Shown: piece by piece, positions 18,276 to 25,997 of the stretch
Layout: each line of letters opens with the position of its first letter
Position numbering within the stretch: the stretch's first letter is position 1
Source of the DNA: Bacteroidota bacterium
GTDB taxonomy: Bacteria > Bacteroidota > Bacteroidia > Chitinophagales > Saprospiraceae
Reading direction: 5' to 3'
DNA length: 64,000 nt
Assembly: GCA_029572935.1 (NCBI GenBank)
Contig: JAKQHM010000053.1
Location: 1-64,000, forward strand
The notes under the pieces: model-generated
Database searches by the model: none
Told to the model about the DNA's origin: nothing
The model's input: the letters and a program-made list of their open reading frames with translations, nothing else
Made by a program: the position numbers and the translations under genes

Positions 18276-19268
18276 TCAGGGTTCGTACATCAGGCTGCAA
18301 CCCCTGATGGTTTCGGTTGCCAGTCTCCCGATCACCGTAAAACTGCCATCCTCGTAAACCTCACCCAGGTCTCCTGTCTCCAGAAAACAGCAGGTATCTG
18401 CATTGGCCAGATCGAGTACATGGATTCTCCCCCGTTGGTTGACAACAAAAGGCCCAAAGGGATCTTCGGCACTGCGGACAAAGACCCTCATTATCGGTCC
18501 GGATCGATATCGCATCTGCTCGTCCGAATATGCCTGTGACAGCATTTCGGTCATACCATATTCAGAGCCAATCCTTGCTTTCGGGAAAGACTCCCTTAGC
18601 TGATCTATAATCTCGGCTTTTGAAACAGAACGAATGGAAGTCTTCATACCACCTGTTTCGATGATCCTGATGTCGAGCTCGGGATGCCTGTACCGATCGG
18701 CAAAATCAAGCCAGGCAAAACTCACGCCAAAGGCCAATATCTTACGCCCCTGTTCCCACGATTGAATCAGTCTGGCATAAAATTCATCCATTTCCGAAAA
18801 AAGAAATTTCTCACCTTTCACATTGGCGGCCACCTGAGCAAGGTGTTTGACCATGTGAATAAGAGAAGAAGATGGGTTTTCCAGGTATCCGGGCAGGAGG
18901 CCGAGAATTTCGTATTGATTGAAATCAGGCAAAAAACAGGACAGGCAGGATGCTGCATTTTGATCATACCAGTCGATATCCCGGATCAAATGGACTGCGC
19001 GGTGGGTTTGTGTGGTACCGGAAGATAAGAAAGACAAAACCTCCTTCCATTCACCGGTTCGGACCGGATGATATTTAAAAGCCTCCACCGGCAGAAAGGG
19101 AATATCCTCCAGCGCTTTTATATTTTCAGGATTTCTGCCTAACAGATCGAGGTATCGCCGGTATATGGGATTTTCCCTGGCCTGAAAACGGAATATTTCC
19201 CAAACCACCGATTCCCAGTCAAACGATTGACCGCTGCTCAGCCATCTCTTTATCTTTTCAGAATTCAA
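18276..19268 (-). CDS. LuxE/PaaK-like acyl-protein synthetase family ligase
   Basis: A 330-residue member of the LuxE-type AMP-forming ligase group (adenylate-forming superfamily). Recognisable parts are FLSSGTTQTHRAVHL near residue 82 (the Ser/Thr/Gly-rich nucleotide loop), ETGGMKTSIRSVSK near residue 206, and EYGMTEMLSQAY near residue 238. LuxE activates fatty acids for luciferase, but no other lux genes are here. It is 5 bases downstream of a small membrane-protein gene that follows purM. The acyl substrate and acceptor are unknown. Confidence 0.8.
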   Translation of the reverse strand: MNSEKIKRWLSSGQSFDWESVVWEIFRFQARENPIYRRYLDLLGRNPENIKALEDIPFLPVEAFKYHPVRTGEWKEVLSFLSSGTTQTHRAVHLIRDIDWYDQNAASCLSCFLPDFNQYEILGLLPGYLENPSSSLIHMVKHLAQVAANVKGEKFLFSEMDEFYARLIQSWEQGRKILAFGVSFAWLDFADRYRHPELDIRIIETGGMKTSIRSVSKAEIIDQLRESFPKARIGSEYGMTEMLSQAYSDEQMRYRSGPIMRVFVRSAEDPFGPFVVNQRGRIHVLDLANADTCCFLETGDLGEVYEDGSFTVIGRLATETIRGCSLMYEP

Positions 19269-19273
19269 ATCAC

Positions 19274-19570
19274 TCAGTGGTTAAGAATCCGGATGATGAT
19301 GAGGCCGATCAGGATCATCAGAAACAGCAAGAGCACCATTCCCGCATAGCCTCTATCCAGTCGAATTTCGGGCTTTTCAGAAGGGTCCGATCCTTCCCCT
19401 TCTTCATCCTGAACTTGTTCCTGAGTCTGAAACATTAATCGGAATCTTTCCAGTTTCATACGGACATCGGGGTCGGATTTCAGCCATTCCTCCACAAAGA
19501 GCTGCTCCTCTAAAGCGCACTGTCCCATGGCATATTTCATCAACAACTTATCGTCAGGTCCGGCAGACAT
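19274..19570 (-). CDS. Small protein with acidic N-terminus and one C-terminal membrane helix
   Basis: A 98-residue protein with no family I can name. Residues 5-40 (KLLMKYAMG, then EEQLFVEEWL) resemble the N-terminal helical part of Bacteroidota anti-sigma or FecR-like regulators. The middle is Glu/Asp-rich, and residues about 73-95 form a single hydrophobic helix, MVLLLFLMILIGLIIIRIL. I chose the ATG at 19570 because the upstream alternative runs into purM. It sits 7 bases after purM and 5 before the LuxE-like gene, between them in one operon. No sigma factor is nearby. Confidence 0.65.
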   Translation of the reverse strand: MSAGPDDKLLMKYAMGQCALEEQLFVEEWLKSDPDVRMKLERFRLMFQTQEQVQDEEGEGSDPSEKPEIRLDRGYAGMVLLLFLMILIGLIIIRILNH

Positions 19571-19577
19571 AATATGA

Positions 19578-20744
19578 TCAATATTGGAATACTCCCCAGG
19601 GCGAGTGGATTTCGATCGATTCACCTTTGGATTCTTCTACCCTTCCGATCACTTTTGCCTCAATTCCAAACGAATTGCTGATGCCTATGACTGCATCTGC
19701 CAGATCAGCGGGCACATAGATTTCCATTCTGTGCCCCATGTTGTACACTTCGTACAGTTCCTCTTTGGAACAAAGAGACAGTTCAGAAATCAAATTAAAA
19801 ACCGGCGGGAGACTGAACAGATTATCTTTGATGACCTTGCGATCTCTGATGAATTTTTTCACTTTGGTCTGAGCGCCTCCGGTACAGTGTATCATTCCAT
19901 TGGGCCTTATTTTTTCTTTACCCAGCAAGGCGCTGATGACCGGTACAAAAGTGCGGGTCGGCGAAGTCAACAATTGGCCGATGGTATAGGAAATTCCGTC
20001 CAGTACCACCGAATCGGTCATCCGGTATTTTCCGGTATAGGTATGTTGGGGATCTGTTTGAGGAGCAACCGTTTCTGGATAGTGTGTCCTGTAATAGGAC
20101 GAAAGAATATCGTGCCGGGCTGCAGTGAGACCATTGGATCCAATTCCACTGTTGTAAGAGGTTTCGTAGGTACTTTGGCCTGAAGAAGAAAGTCCGACGA
20201 TCACGTCGCCGGGTTGAATGTTCACTTCGATCACTTCCTTTCTCGGCAGACGTGCAAAAGCGGTGATCCCTACATCAATGGTTCGGACCACATCGCCTAC
20301 ATCCGCTGTCTCTCCTCCTCCTGATATGACTTCCAGTCCCTGGCTGCGGAAGAGCTCCAAAAGATCCTGGGTGCCGGCTATGATGGCGGAGATCACCTCC
20401 CCCGGAATCAAATGCTTGTTGCGACCAATGGTGGATGAAATGATGACAGGAGAAATGGCTCCCGTACAGGCCAGATCGTCGATGTTCATGACCAATGCGT
20501 CCTGGGCTATGCTTTTCCAGACCGAAAGATCACCGGTTTCCTTCCACCACAAATAAGCCAGATTGGTCTTGGTGCCGGCTGTATCGGCATGCATCAGATT
20601 GGCCATGTGTTCGTCGGCACCGGCCAGATCGGGCAGCACCTTACAAAAAGCATTGGGCATGATGCCCTTATCCAGATGCCGGATGGCCTGGTGCACCTCA
20701 TCCTTGGATGCAGAAACACCCAATTTTTCATACCTCTTACTCAT
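19578..20744 (-). CDS. purM: Phosphoribosylformylglycinamidine cyclo-ligase (AIR synthase), Bacteroidota type
   Basis: Closes the imidazole ring in purine synthesis using ATP. The 388-residue protein has the two-domain PurM/SelD fold. Visible parts are KTNLAYLWWKETGD near residue 57, the glycine-rich ISGGGETADVGDVVRT near 140, and VGLSSSGQSTYETSYNSGIGSNGLT near 184. It is longer than the E. coli enzyme (345 residues), as is usual in this phylum. It is first in the purM, small membrane protein, LuxE-like operon. Confidence 0.9.
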   Translation of the reverse strand: MSKRYEKLGVSASKDEVHQAIRHLDKGIMPNAFCKVLPDLAGADEHMANLMHADTAGTKTNLAYLWWKETGDLSVWKSIAQDALVMNIDDLACTGAISPVIISSTIGRNKHLIPGEVISAIIAGTQDLLELFRSQGLEVISGGGETADVGDVVRTIDVGITAFARLPRKEVIEVNIQPGDVIVGLSSSGQSTYETSYNSGIGSNGLTAARHDILSSYYRTHYPETVAPQTDPQHTYTGKYRMTDSVVLDGISYTIGQLLTSPTRTFVPVISALLGKEKIRPNGMIHCTGGAQTKVKKFIRDRKVIKDNLFSLPPVFNLISELSLCSKEELYEVYNMGHRMEIYVPADLADAVIGISNSFGIEAKVIGRVEESKGESIEIHSPWGVFQY

Positions 20745-20764
20745 ACAGGGCCTTTAGTTGATCG

Positions 20765-20772
20765 CAAAGGTA
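20765..20772 (-). promoter_or_regulatory. -7 element before purM
   Basis: Reads TACCTTTG on the minus strand, 20 bases before the ATG at 20744. The rest of 20773-21001 is AT-rich and holds no gene. Confidence 0.45.
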
Positions 20773-20982
20773 ATCTTAAAGACCAAACGAATCCAGCTGC
20801 GTGGACCCTTCCGCATCCAGAGGCCTTTGCGGGATTGAATCAAATCATGAAACAGCCCTTCCGATTTTTATTTGATCAGAATTTAATTTATAAATATTAA
20901 ATGATTATAAACCTATTCATTATATATTATTAACATTATTAATTTTTAATGCATTTATCGAGGTTTTTAAATCAATCCATTC

Positions 20983-21009
20983 TTTGAATTCATTTACTGC
21001 CTAATTTTG
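20983..21009 (+). promoter_or_regulatory. Promoter of the cupin-8/JmjC-like gene
   Basis: TTTG at 20983, a 15-base spacer, then TAATTTTG at 21002-21009, ending 27 bases before the ATG at 21037. Confidence 0.45.
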
Positions 21010-21036
21010 CAAACTAAGCACAAATGTTTTTTGGAT

Positions 21037-21888
21037 ATGAGGTTTCTTGCCATTGAGAAAAGGGCCAGATTATCCCGGGAAGAATTTAAAAAAGAATACC
21101 TGGAACCTTGCCGTCCGGTGATCTTCACCGATTTAATAGACGATTGGCCTGCAAAAGAAAAGTGGACATTTGATTTTTTCATCCAACAACATGGAGATCT
21201 ACAGGTCCCCGTTTACGACAAAAGTTTTTCCAAACCCGGGAAAAACTACATGGCACCTACCGGTCACATGACCCTGCGCGATTATCTGAATATGATCCGC
21301 TCTGGCCCAAGCGATTCGAGGATTTTCCTTTTCAACATTTTGGCCAAGGTGCCGGAACTTAGAAATGATATCCGTAAACTGACCATCATGGATGGATTTA
21401 TAAATGAACTCCCCTTTATGTTTTTTGGAGGTCAGGGTTCCTATACGAGAATCCACTATGATCTCGATTGTTCCCATGTATTTTTGACTCAGTTCCAGAC
21501 CCGGAAAAAGGTCATGCTGTTTGCCCCTGACCAGTCTGAAATTTTAGGTCATCTGCCTTTCACAGTCGGATGTCTGGTCGATATGATCAATCCGGATGAG
21601 GCACAATACCCCGGATTGAAGCTATTAACCGGATATGAAGCCATCATAAATCATGGAGAAACCCTTTTTATTCCCAGCATGTACTGGCACCACATTGAAT
21701 ATACGGAGGCCGGCTATTCCCTGGCTTTACGGGCAAACAATTCCATACTGCAGAGAATCAAAGGAGCTTACCACATTGCCAGGCATTTTATGGTAGACCG
21801 CAGCATGAACCTCCTTTTGGGCGAAAAATGGGGAGATTACAAGAAAAACATGGCCCTTAAGAAGCAACACAAAAAAGGACTGGCATGA
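21037..21888 (+). CDS. Cupin-8/JmjC-type Fe(II)/2-oxoglutarate-dependent oxygenase-like protein
   Basis: A 283-residue JmjC/cupin_8 domain protein. The iron triad is visible as H140-x-D142 in RIHYDLDCSH and H218 in MYWHHIEY, and the basic residues K158/K159 in TRKKVMLFAP could bind 2-oxoglutarate. The N-terminus starts with the family's opening strand, CRPVIFTDLIDDWPA. Relatives hydroxylate proteins or tRNA bases, but the target here is unknown. I chose the ATG at 21037 over a TTG 30 bases upstream because that TTG lies inside the -7 element. It stands alone with promoter and terminator. Confidence 0.8.
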   Translation: MRFLAIEKRARLSREEFKKEYLEPCRPVIFTDLIDDWPAKEKWTFDFFIQQHGDLQVPVYDKSFSKPGKNYMAPTGHMTLRDYLNMIRSGPSDSRIFLFNILAKVPELRNDIRKLTIMDGFINELPFMFFGGQGSYTRIHYDLDCSHVFLTQFQTRKKVMLFAPDQSEILGHLPFTVGCLVDMINPDEAQYPGLKLLTGYEAIINHGETLFIPSMYWHHIEYTEAGYSLALRANNSILQRIKGAYHIARHFMVDRSMNLLLGEKWGDYKKNMALKKQHKKGLA

Positions 21889-21961
21889 TCCTTGCAATAA
21901 AATAATCGGAAAACGAAACCGGAAATCCGGTGGCTGTGACTGTTAAAACCAACCAATTTTA

Positions 21962-21990
21962 ATCCCGCAGATCCTGTGGGATTTTTTTTT
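21962..21990 (+). terminator. Rho-independent terminator after the cupin-8 gene
   Basis: ATCCCGCAG, ATC loop, CTGTGGGAT, then eight T residues: a 9-bp stem with one G-T pair and a clear T tract. Confidence 0.85.
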
Positions 21991-22044
21991 ACCCATAGAA
22001 TCAATCCATTAATCTTGAAGTGGTAACTGTAAAAATGGACTGTT

Positions 22045-22494
22045 TCAGTTCTTTGGGTTCAGTGTTTTTTCCATTTTGAAATGAGGGATGCCCACTTCTA
22101 AAAATTCCTTGCCCCTGACCTCGTAACCCATTCGCTCATAAAACGGAACAGCTTCTTTTCTTGCATGCATCACAATGCTCAGAAGGCCCTGTTGTTTGGA
22201 CCATTCTTCTGAAAAGCGCACCAACCCGGAACCGATTCCCATGGATTGAAGCTCGGGTTTCACAGCGACCTGACGCATTTTGGCCACCCTTTGAGGCAGC
22301 ATTTCGAGCATCAGATATGCTGCCAGTTCACCCGATTCCAAAAACGCGGCAAAATGATGGTGTTCCCATTCTTCGGCAATTTGAGCTTCAGTATAATCCA
22401 GACCCAGAGGGGCTCTCAGGACGCGGTACCGCAAGGCCAGACATTCGTCGTACTCGGGGCTTGCATAATCGATGGTCGAGAACAGTATGGGCAT
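22045..22494 (-). CDS. GNAT-family N-acetyltransferase
   Basis: A 149-residue acetyltransferase with the acetyl-CoA-binding motif A, RQVAVKPELQSMGIGSGLV, at about residues 73-91, followed by the closing FYERMGYEVRG segment near residue 118. The substrate cannot be inferred. It starts 3 bases after the stop of the HMG-CoA-lyase-like gene, so the two form an operon. Confidence 0.85.
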   Translation of the reverse strand: MPILFSTIDYASPEYDECLALRYRVLRAPLGLDYTEAQIAEEWEHHHFAAFLESGELAAYLMLEMLPQRVAKMRQVAVKPELQSMGIGSGLVRFSEEWSKQQGLLSIVMHARKEAVPFYERMGYEVRGKEFLEVGIPHFKMEKTLNPKN

Positions 22495-22497
22495 GGA

Positions 22498-23355
22498 TCA
22501 GGATTTAAAAATGGTACCGGATAATTCAATGGCTTTGTCAAATTTGTCCCAGTCCAGGCTGAGTATTTCACCCTGATCCTGAAAGAACTGAAGCATTTTT
22601 TCTGTGGGCATGTTGCCGGTCAACACGTCCTTTGCCATGGGACAGCCTCCAAATCCCCTGATTGCTCCGTCGAATCTTCTGCAGCCGCCTTCCCAGGCAG
22701 CCCGGATTTTTTCTTCCCAGCTGTCCGGAGTAGTGTGAAAGTGCGCCCCTATCTCGAGACCTTTCCATCTGGGAATCAGGGATTCAAATAAATACCGGAT
22801 GCTATCCGGATGTGCCACACCAATGGTGTCAGACAGGGCAAAAATCCGCATCCCCAGGGCACTTAATTTTTCAATATAAGCCGAAACGACATCTGCATTC
22901 CAGGGATCGCCATATGGATTTCCAAAGGCCATGGAGAGATAGACCACAAGTTCCTTACCATGATCCTGACAGGTCTTGAAAATTTCCCGCAGGCGCTCCA
23001 TGGAAACTTCAATTGTGCTGTTGGTATTACGGATCTGAAAAGTCTCAGAGATCGAAAAAGGAAATCCCAGAAAGTCTATTTCCGGATAACGAACGGCCTC
23101 CAGGGCTCCCCTTTCATTGGCCACAATGGCCAAAAGCCGGGTACCTCCTTTAAATGAACCAATTTCTGCGATCACTTCATGGGTATCCCTCATTTGGGGT
23201 ATGGCTTTGGCAGAAACGAAACTCCCGAAGTCCAGGGTATCAAAGCCTACCTCAAGTAATAACTTCAGATACCGGATCTTGTCTGCCGTAGGTATAAACC
23301 CGGGCAGTCCCTGCATGGCGTCCCGGGGACATTCTATGATTTTGATCTGTTCCAC
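22498..23355 (-). CDS. Hydroxymethylglutaryl-CoA lyase family protein
   Basis: A TIM-barrel enzyme of the HMG-CoA lyase family that cleaves HMG-CoA to acetoacetate and acetyl-CoA, the last step of leucine breakdown. Seen: the N-terminal ECPRDAMQGLPG (family pattern RDGLQN/E) at residues 8-19, the metal-binding HFHTTPDS near residue 202, and the Cys loop RGFGGCPMAKDVLTGN near residue 234. The start is GTG at 23355. The RDAMQG motif departs from the common RDGLQN, so another acyl-CoA or 2-isopropylmalate-like substrate is possible. Confidence 0.85.
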   Translation of the reverse strand: MEQIKIIECPRDAMQGLPGFIPTADKIRYLKLLLEVGFDTLDFGSFVSAKAIPQMRDTHEVIAEIGSFKGGTRLLAIVANERGALEAVRYPEIDFLGFPFSISETFQIRNTNSTIEVSMERLREIFKTCQDHGKELVVYLSMAFGNPYGDPWNADVVSAYIEKLSALGMRIFALSDTIGVAHPDSIRYLFESLIPRWKGLEIGAHFHTTPDSWEEKIRAAWEGGCRRFDGAIRGFGGCPMAKDVLTGNMPTEKMLQFFQDQGEILSLDWDKFDKAIELSGTIFKS

Positions 23356-23369
23356 ACAACTTAAAGACC

Positions 23370-23377
23370 CAAAAGTA
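23370..23377 (-). promoter_or_regulatory. -7 element before the HMG-CoA lyase-like gene
   Basis: Reads TACTTTTG on the minus strand, 14 bases before the GTG start. Confidence 0.4.
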
Positions 23378-23410
23378 GTTCTGATTTAAGCTAAAGTGCT
23401 CTTTGCACTC

Positions 23411-23418
23411 TAATTTTG
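23411..23418 (+). promoter_or_regulatory. -7 element before the small two-helix protein gene
   Basis: TAATTTTG ends 14 bases before the ATG at 23433; it faces the opposite promoter at 23370-23377. Confidence 0.4.
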
Positions 23419-23432
23419 ACAAAATTTTAATC

Positions 23433-23648
23433 ATGAATTTGCGCATCGCCGGATCGATTTTAGGTTTTTTCATGTTTGTCATTGGAGCACTGGCTGTTAT
23501 ACTAAGTATCGTAAACGTCTCGTTATCATTTTTACAAGTCCTGGAAAAGCTTGGATTTATGTGGGCATTCATCATCAAGGGGCTCATTTGCGTCACCGGG
23601 GTCCTATTGATGTATCTTACCAGACAAAACTATGATATTAGGAAATAA
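23433..23648 (+). CDS. Small protein with two membrane helices, unknown function
   Basis: A 71-residue protein with two hydrophobic helices at about residues 4-30 and 42-62 and a short basic C-terminus (RQNYDIRK). I recognise no family. The start ATG at 23433 (MNLRIAGS) is preferred over an upstream one because the promoter element lies between them. It has a clear own promoter and is followed 75 bases later by the TonB-like gene. Confidence 0.6.
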   Translation: MNLRIAGSILGFFMFVIGALAVILSIVNVSLSFLQVLEKLGFMWAFIIKGLICVTGVLLMYLTRQNYDIRK

Positions 23649-23723
23649 CGCCATATTTATTTCATTTTTATTCAGGGTTTCTTCCTAACTTTACCCTTTG
23701 ATTAAGCAATTAAGGTAACAGAT

Positions 23724-24719
23724 ATGACTCCATCGTACTTCAGTTATGTCAAGACAGAACAAAAAAACAGTGTCCGTGGCACTGTCTATGCGATCCTGAT
23801 TCATCTGTTGCTCTTGCTCATACTCTTTATCCGGATGTTTGAGATCAAGCCGCCGGAGGACCCGGAACAGCCCCCCTATTTGAGTCTGGTCACCTTTGTC
23901 CCCATAGAAAAGATGAAACAATATGAGAATGCGGGAGGCAGCAAAGGCGAAGAAGGCCTGGAAACCAAAGAAGGCGGATCCCAGGGCGAGTCCAAGCCTA
24001 GCCCTACTCCGGAACCCGAACCCGTAGCAGAAAAGAAAGTAGAAACCGCTCCGGTAGAAAAAATACCTACGCCTGCCCCCTCTGGTCCCAAGCCTGTGGT
24101 CACGAGCGATGAGCCGGATATCGTAAAATTGCCTTCACCCCCTAAATTACCTCCTACAACATCTAGCCAGCCGACTACGGGGCAATCTTCAGACAGTAAA
24201 CCCACACCTACACGCACGACTACCCACTCATCCACAGGAGATGACGACACGCCTGGATCCGGGGGTACCGGCACTGGTACAGGAGCCGGTCAGGGATCAG
24301 GAGATGCATCTTCCGGGTCAGGCACGGGTGCCGGCGGTGGCTCAGGCACCGGCGGCGGAGGTGGCACCGGCGGCGGAGAAGGAGCAGGAACAGGTAGTGG
24401 CACCGGAGATGGAGTCGGGATCAACTTTGACGAGATAGGCGAATTAAGAAGAAGAAGAGAGTCCTGCAGCATCGACGCCCGATCTCTGGCAGGTCCCGTC
24501 CTGCAGAGTGCAGTTTTCAATATTTGTATTGACAGGTCCGGTTACATCACCTATACTTCTTTCAATTCCAAAAAATCACTGACCCGCGACATTAAGTTCG
24601 TTAGGGCAGCTATGGCACAGATCAAAAGCTGTAAGTATGTACCCAACCCGGGAGCTCCCAGAAAGGAATGCGGTACCGTCACGGTCAAGATCGCGGGCAT
24701 GGAAAAGAAGCTGAAATAG
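23724..24719 (+). CDS. TonB-like envelope-spanning protein with a Pro/Thr-rich and a Gly-rich linker
   Basis: A 331-residue protein. A short cytoplasmic N-terminus leads to a membrane helix (about residues 20-37, LIHLLLLLILFIRMF). It is followed by a Pro/Glu/Lys/Thr-rich stretch (about 85-170), then a Gly/Ser/Thr-rich repeat region (about 175-230). The C-terminal 90 residues (from SCSIDARS) look like a small TonB-type C-terminal domain. This is the layout of Bacteroidota energy transducers, but no exbB/exbD or receptor gene is adjacent. The TonB assignment rests mainly on layout, not on motifs. Confidence 0.6.
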   Translation: MTPSYFSYVKTEQKNSVRGTVYAILIHLLLLLILFIRMFEIKPPEDPEQPPYLSLVTFVPIEKMKQYENAGGSKGEEGLETKEGGSQGESKPSPTPEPEPVAEKKVETAPVEKIPTPAPSGPKPVVTSDEPDIVKLPSPPKLPPTTSSQPTTGQSSDSKPTPTRTTTHSSTGDDDTPGSGGTGTGTGAGQGSGDASSGSGTGAGGGSGTGGGGGTGGGEGAGTGSGTGDGVGINFDEIGELRRRRESCSIDARSLAGPVLQSAVFNICIDRSGYITYTSFNSKKSLTRDIKFVRAAMAQIKSCKYVPNPGAPRKECGTVTVKIAGMEKKLK

Positions 24720-24877
24720 GCCTTTTTCACTCTTTAACAGACTTCTTTCATTTACTTCTTGCCGATAAGGCAAAACAGTCTGCACTGATTGCATCCCTAC
24801 TCCTTATTTTGATCTTACCTTTGCCCCTTGGGAAGAAAGCGGCCTTCCTTTGAGGAAATTGATGAAAACAAACATTT

Positions 24878-25924
24878 GTGCATAAGCAGGATCTGACCCC
24901 TGAAGCCTTTCTCCAAAACCGAAGTCATCGGACCATACTGGATGTCCGAAGCCCATCAGAATATATTTATGGCCATATCCCGGGAGCCATCAGTTTCCCC
25001 CTTTTTGATGATGCAGAAAGAGCAGAAGTAGGCACACTATACAAACAACACAGCCCTGAAGCAGCCCTGCTCAGAGGTCTTGAACTGGCAGGTGCCAAAA
25101 TGAGAGGATATGTGGAAGATGCCCTCCGCCTGGCACCGCAGAAAAAAGTGGGCATCTATTGCTGGCGGGGAGGGCAAAGAAGCGGCAGCATGTGTTGGTT
25201 ATTATCGCAGGCTGGATTCGATGTCGTCCGGCTCTCCGGCGGATATAAGGAATACAGGCATTGGATCCTGGACCAGTTCGAAAAAAAAGAATGCAAGCTG
25301 ATCATACTGGGCGGCAAGACGGGATCCGGAAAAACCCAGATACTTCAATGTTTAAAAAACTTGGGAGAGCAAATCATGGACCTCGAGGCACGAGCACATC
25401 ATAAAGGATCTGCTTTTGGAAATCTGGGCGAACAAGCTCAGCCGAGCTACGAACAATTTTCAAACGATCTGTTCGAAGATTTTGCCGGATTGGATTCGTC
25501 CCGACCGGTATGGCTGGAAAGTGAAAGCAAGGCCATCGGCACCGTCCAGATCCCTACCCCTCTCTGGCTGCGCATCTGCCATGCACCCATGATCGAACTG
25601 GAAGTTAACCTTGAGCAAAGGATCCAGAACCTGGTCAGTTTGTATTCCGTCTATCCGCAAGAGCAATTGGCTGCCTCCTTTCAGAAAATAGCCAAACGAC
25701 TCGGTGGTGTACGTCTGAAAGAGGCCCTTGAAGCCGTGCATTCCAAAAATTATGCAGAAGCAGTATCCATCGCCCTTACTTATTACGACAAATCGTACAG
25801 AGTTTCACTGGATGCCATGAACAGAGGACAACTACACATTTTAAAATGTTCGCATTTTGATCCCATAGAAATAGCCAGGAGACTTTTATTAATGAAATCT
25901 AAAATATCAAATGACCCAAGCTGA
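24878..25924 (+). CDS. mnmH: tRNA 2-selenouridine synthase
   Basis: Converts 2-thiouridine to 2-selenouridine at the wobble base of some tRNAs, using selenophosphate. The N-terminal rhodanese domain has the catalytic C95 in IYCWRGGQRSGS, and the C-terminal half has a P-loop, GGKTGSGKT, at about residues 145-153. The length of 348 residues is normal. No in-frame ATG exists: the nearest upstream in-frame stop is at 24863, so the GTG at 24878 is the start. selD, which makes the donor, follows. Confidence 0.93.
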   Translation: MHKQDLTPEAFLQNRSHRTILDVRSPSEYIYGHIPGAISFPLFDDAERAEVGTLYKQHSPEAALLRGLELAGAKMRGYVEDALRLAPQKKVGIYCWRGGQRSGSMCWLLSQAGFDVVRLSGGYKEYRHWILDQFEKKECKLIILGGKTGSGKTQILQCLKNLGEQIMDLEARAHHKGSAFGNLGEQAQPSYEQFSNDLFEDFAGLDSSRPVWLESESKAIGTVQIPTPLWLRICHAPMIELEVNLEQRIQNLVSLYSVYPQEQLAASFQKIAKRLGGVRLKEALEAVHSKNYAEAVSIALTYYDKSYRVSLDAMNRGQLHILKCSHFDPIEIARRLLLMKSKISNDPS

Positions 25925-25968
25925 TATTAATAAGTTAAGGTCTCTAAACAAGAAATTGATCATGATAT

Positions 25969-25976
25969 TAATTTTG
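25969..25976 (+). promoter_or_regulatory. -7 element before selD
   Basis: TAATTTTG ends 21 bases before the selD ATG, so selD may also be transcribed on its own. Confidence 0.35.
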
Positions 25977-25997
25977 ATTTGAAACAAGAATAAGATT

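Noticed and set aside
18260-18279. A CTGATC/GATCAG hairpin between pfkA and the LuxE-like gene
   Set aside because: Six base pairs with no T tract; not distinguishable from chance.
24257-24430. The Gly-rich segment of the TonB-like gene as a DNA repeat or CRISPR-like array
   Set aside because: There are no regular spacers, and the repeats are explained by a Gly/Ser/Thr-rich protein linker.
24668-24853. A 61-codon frame overlapping the end of the TonB-like gene
   Set aside because: It overlaps the TonB-like gene in another frame and continues only into low-complexity sequence.
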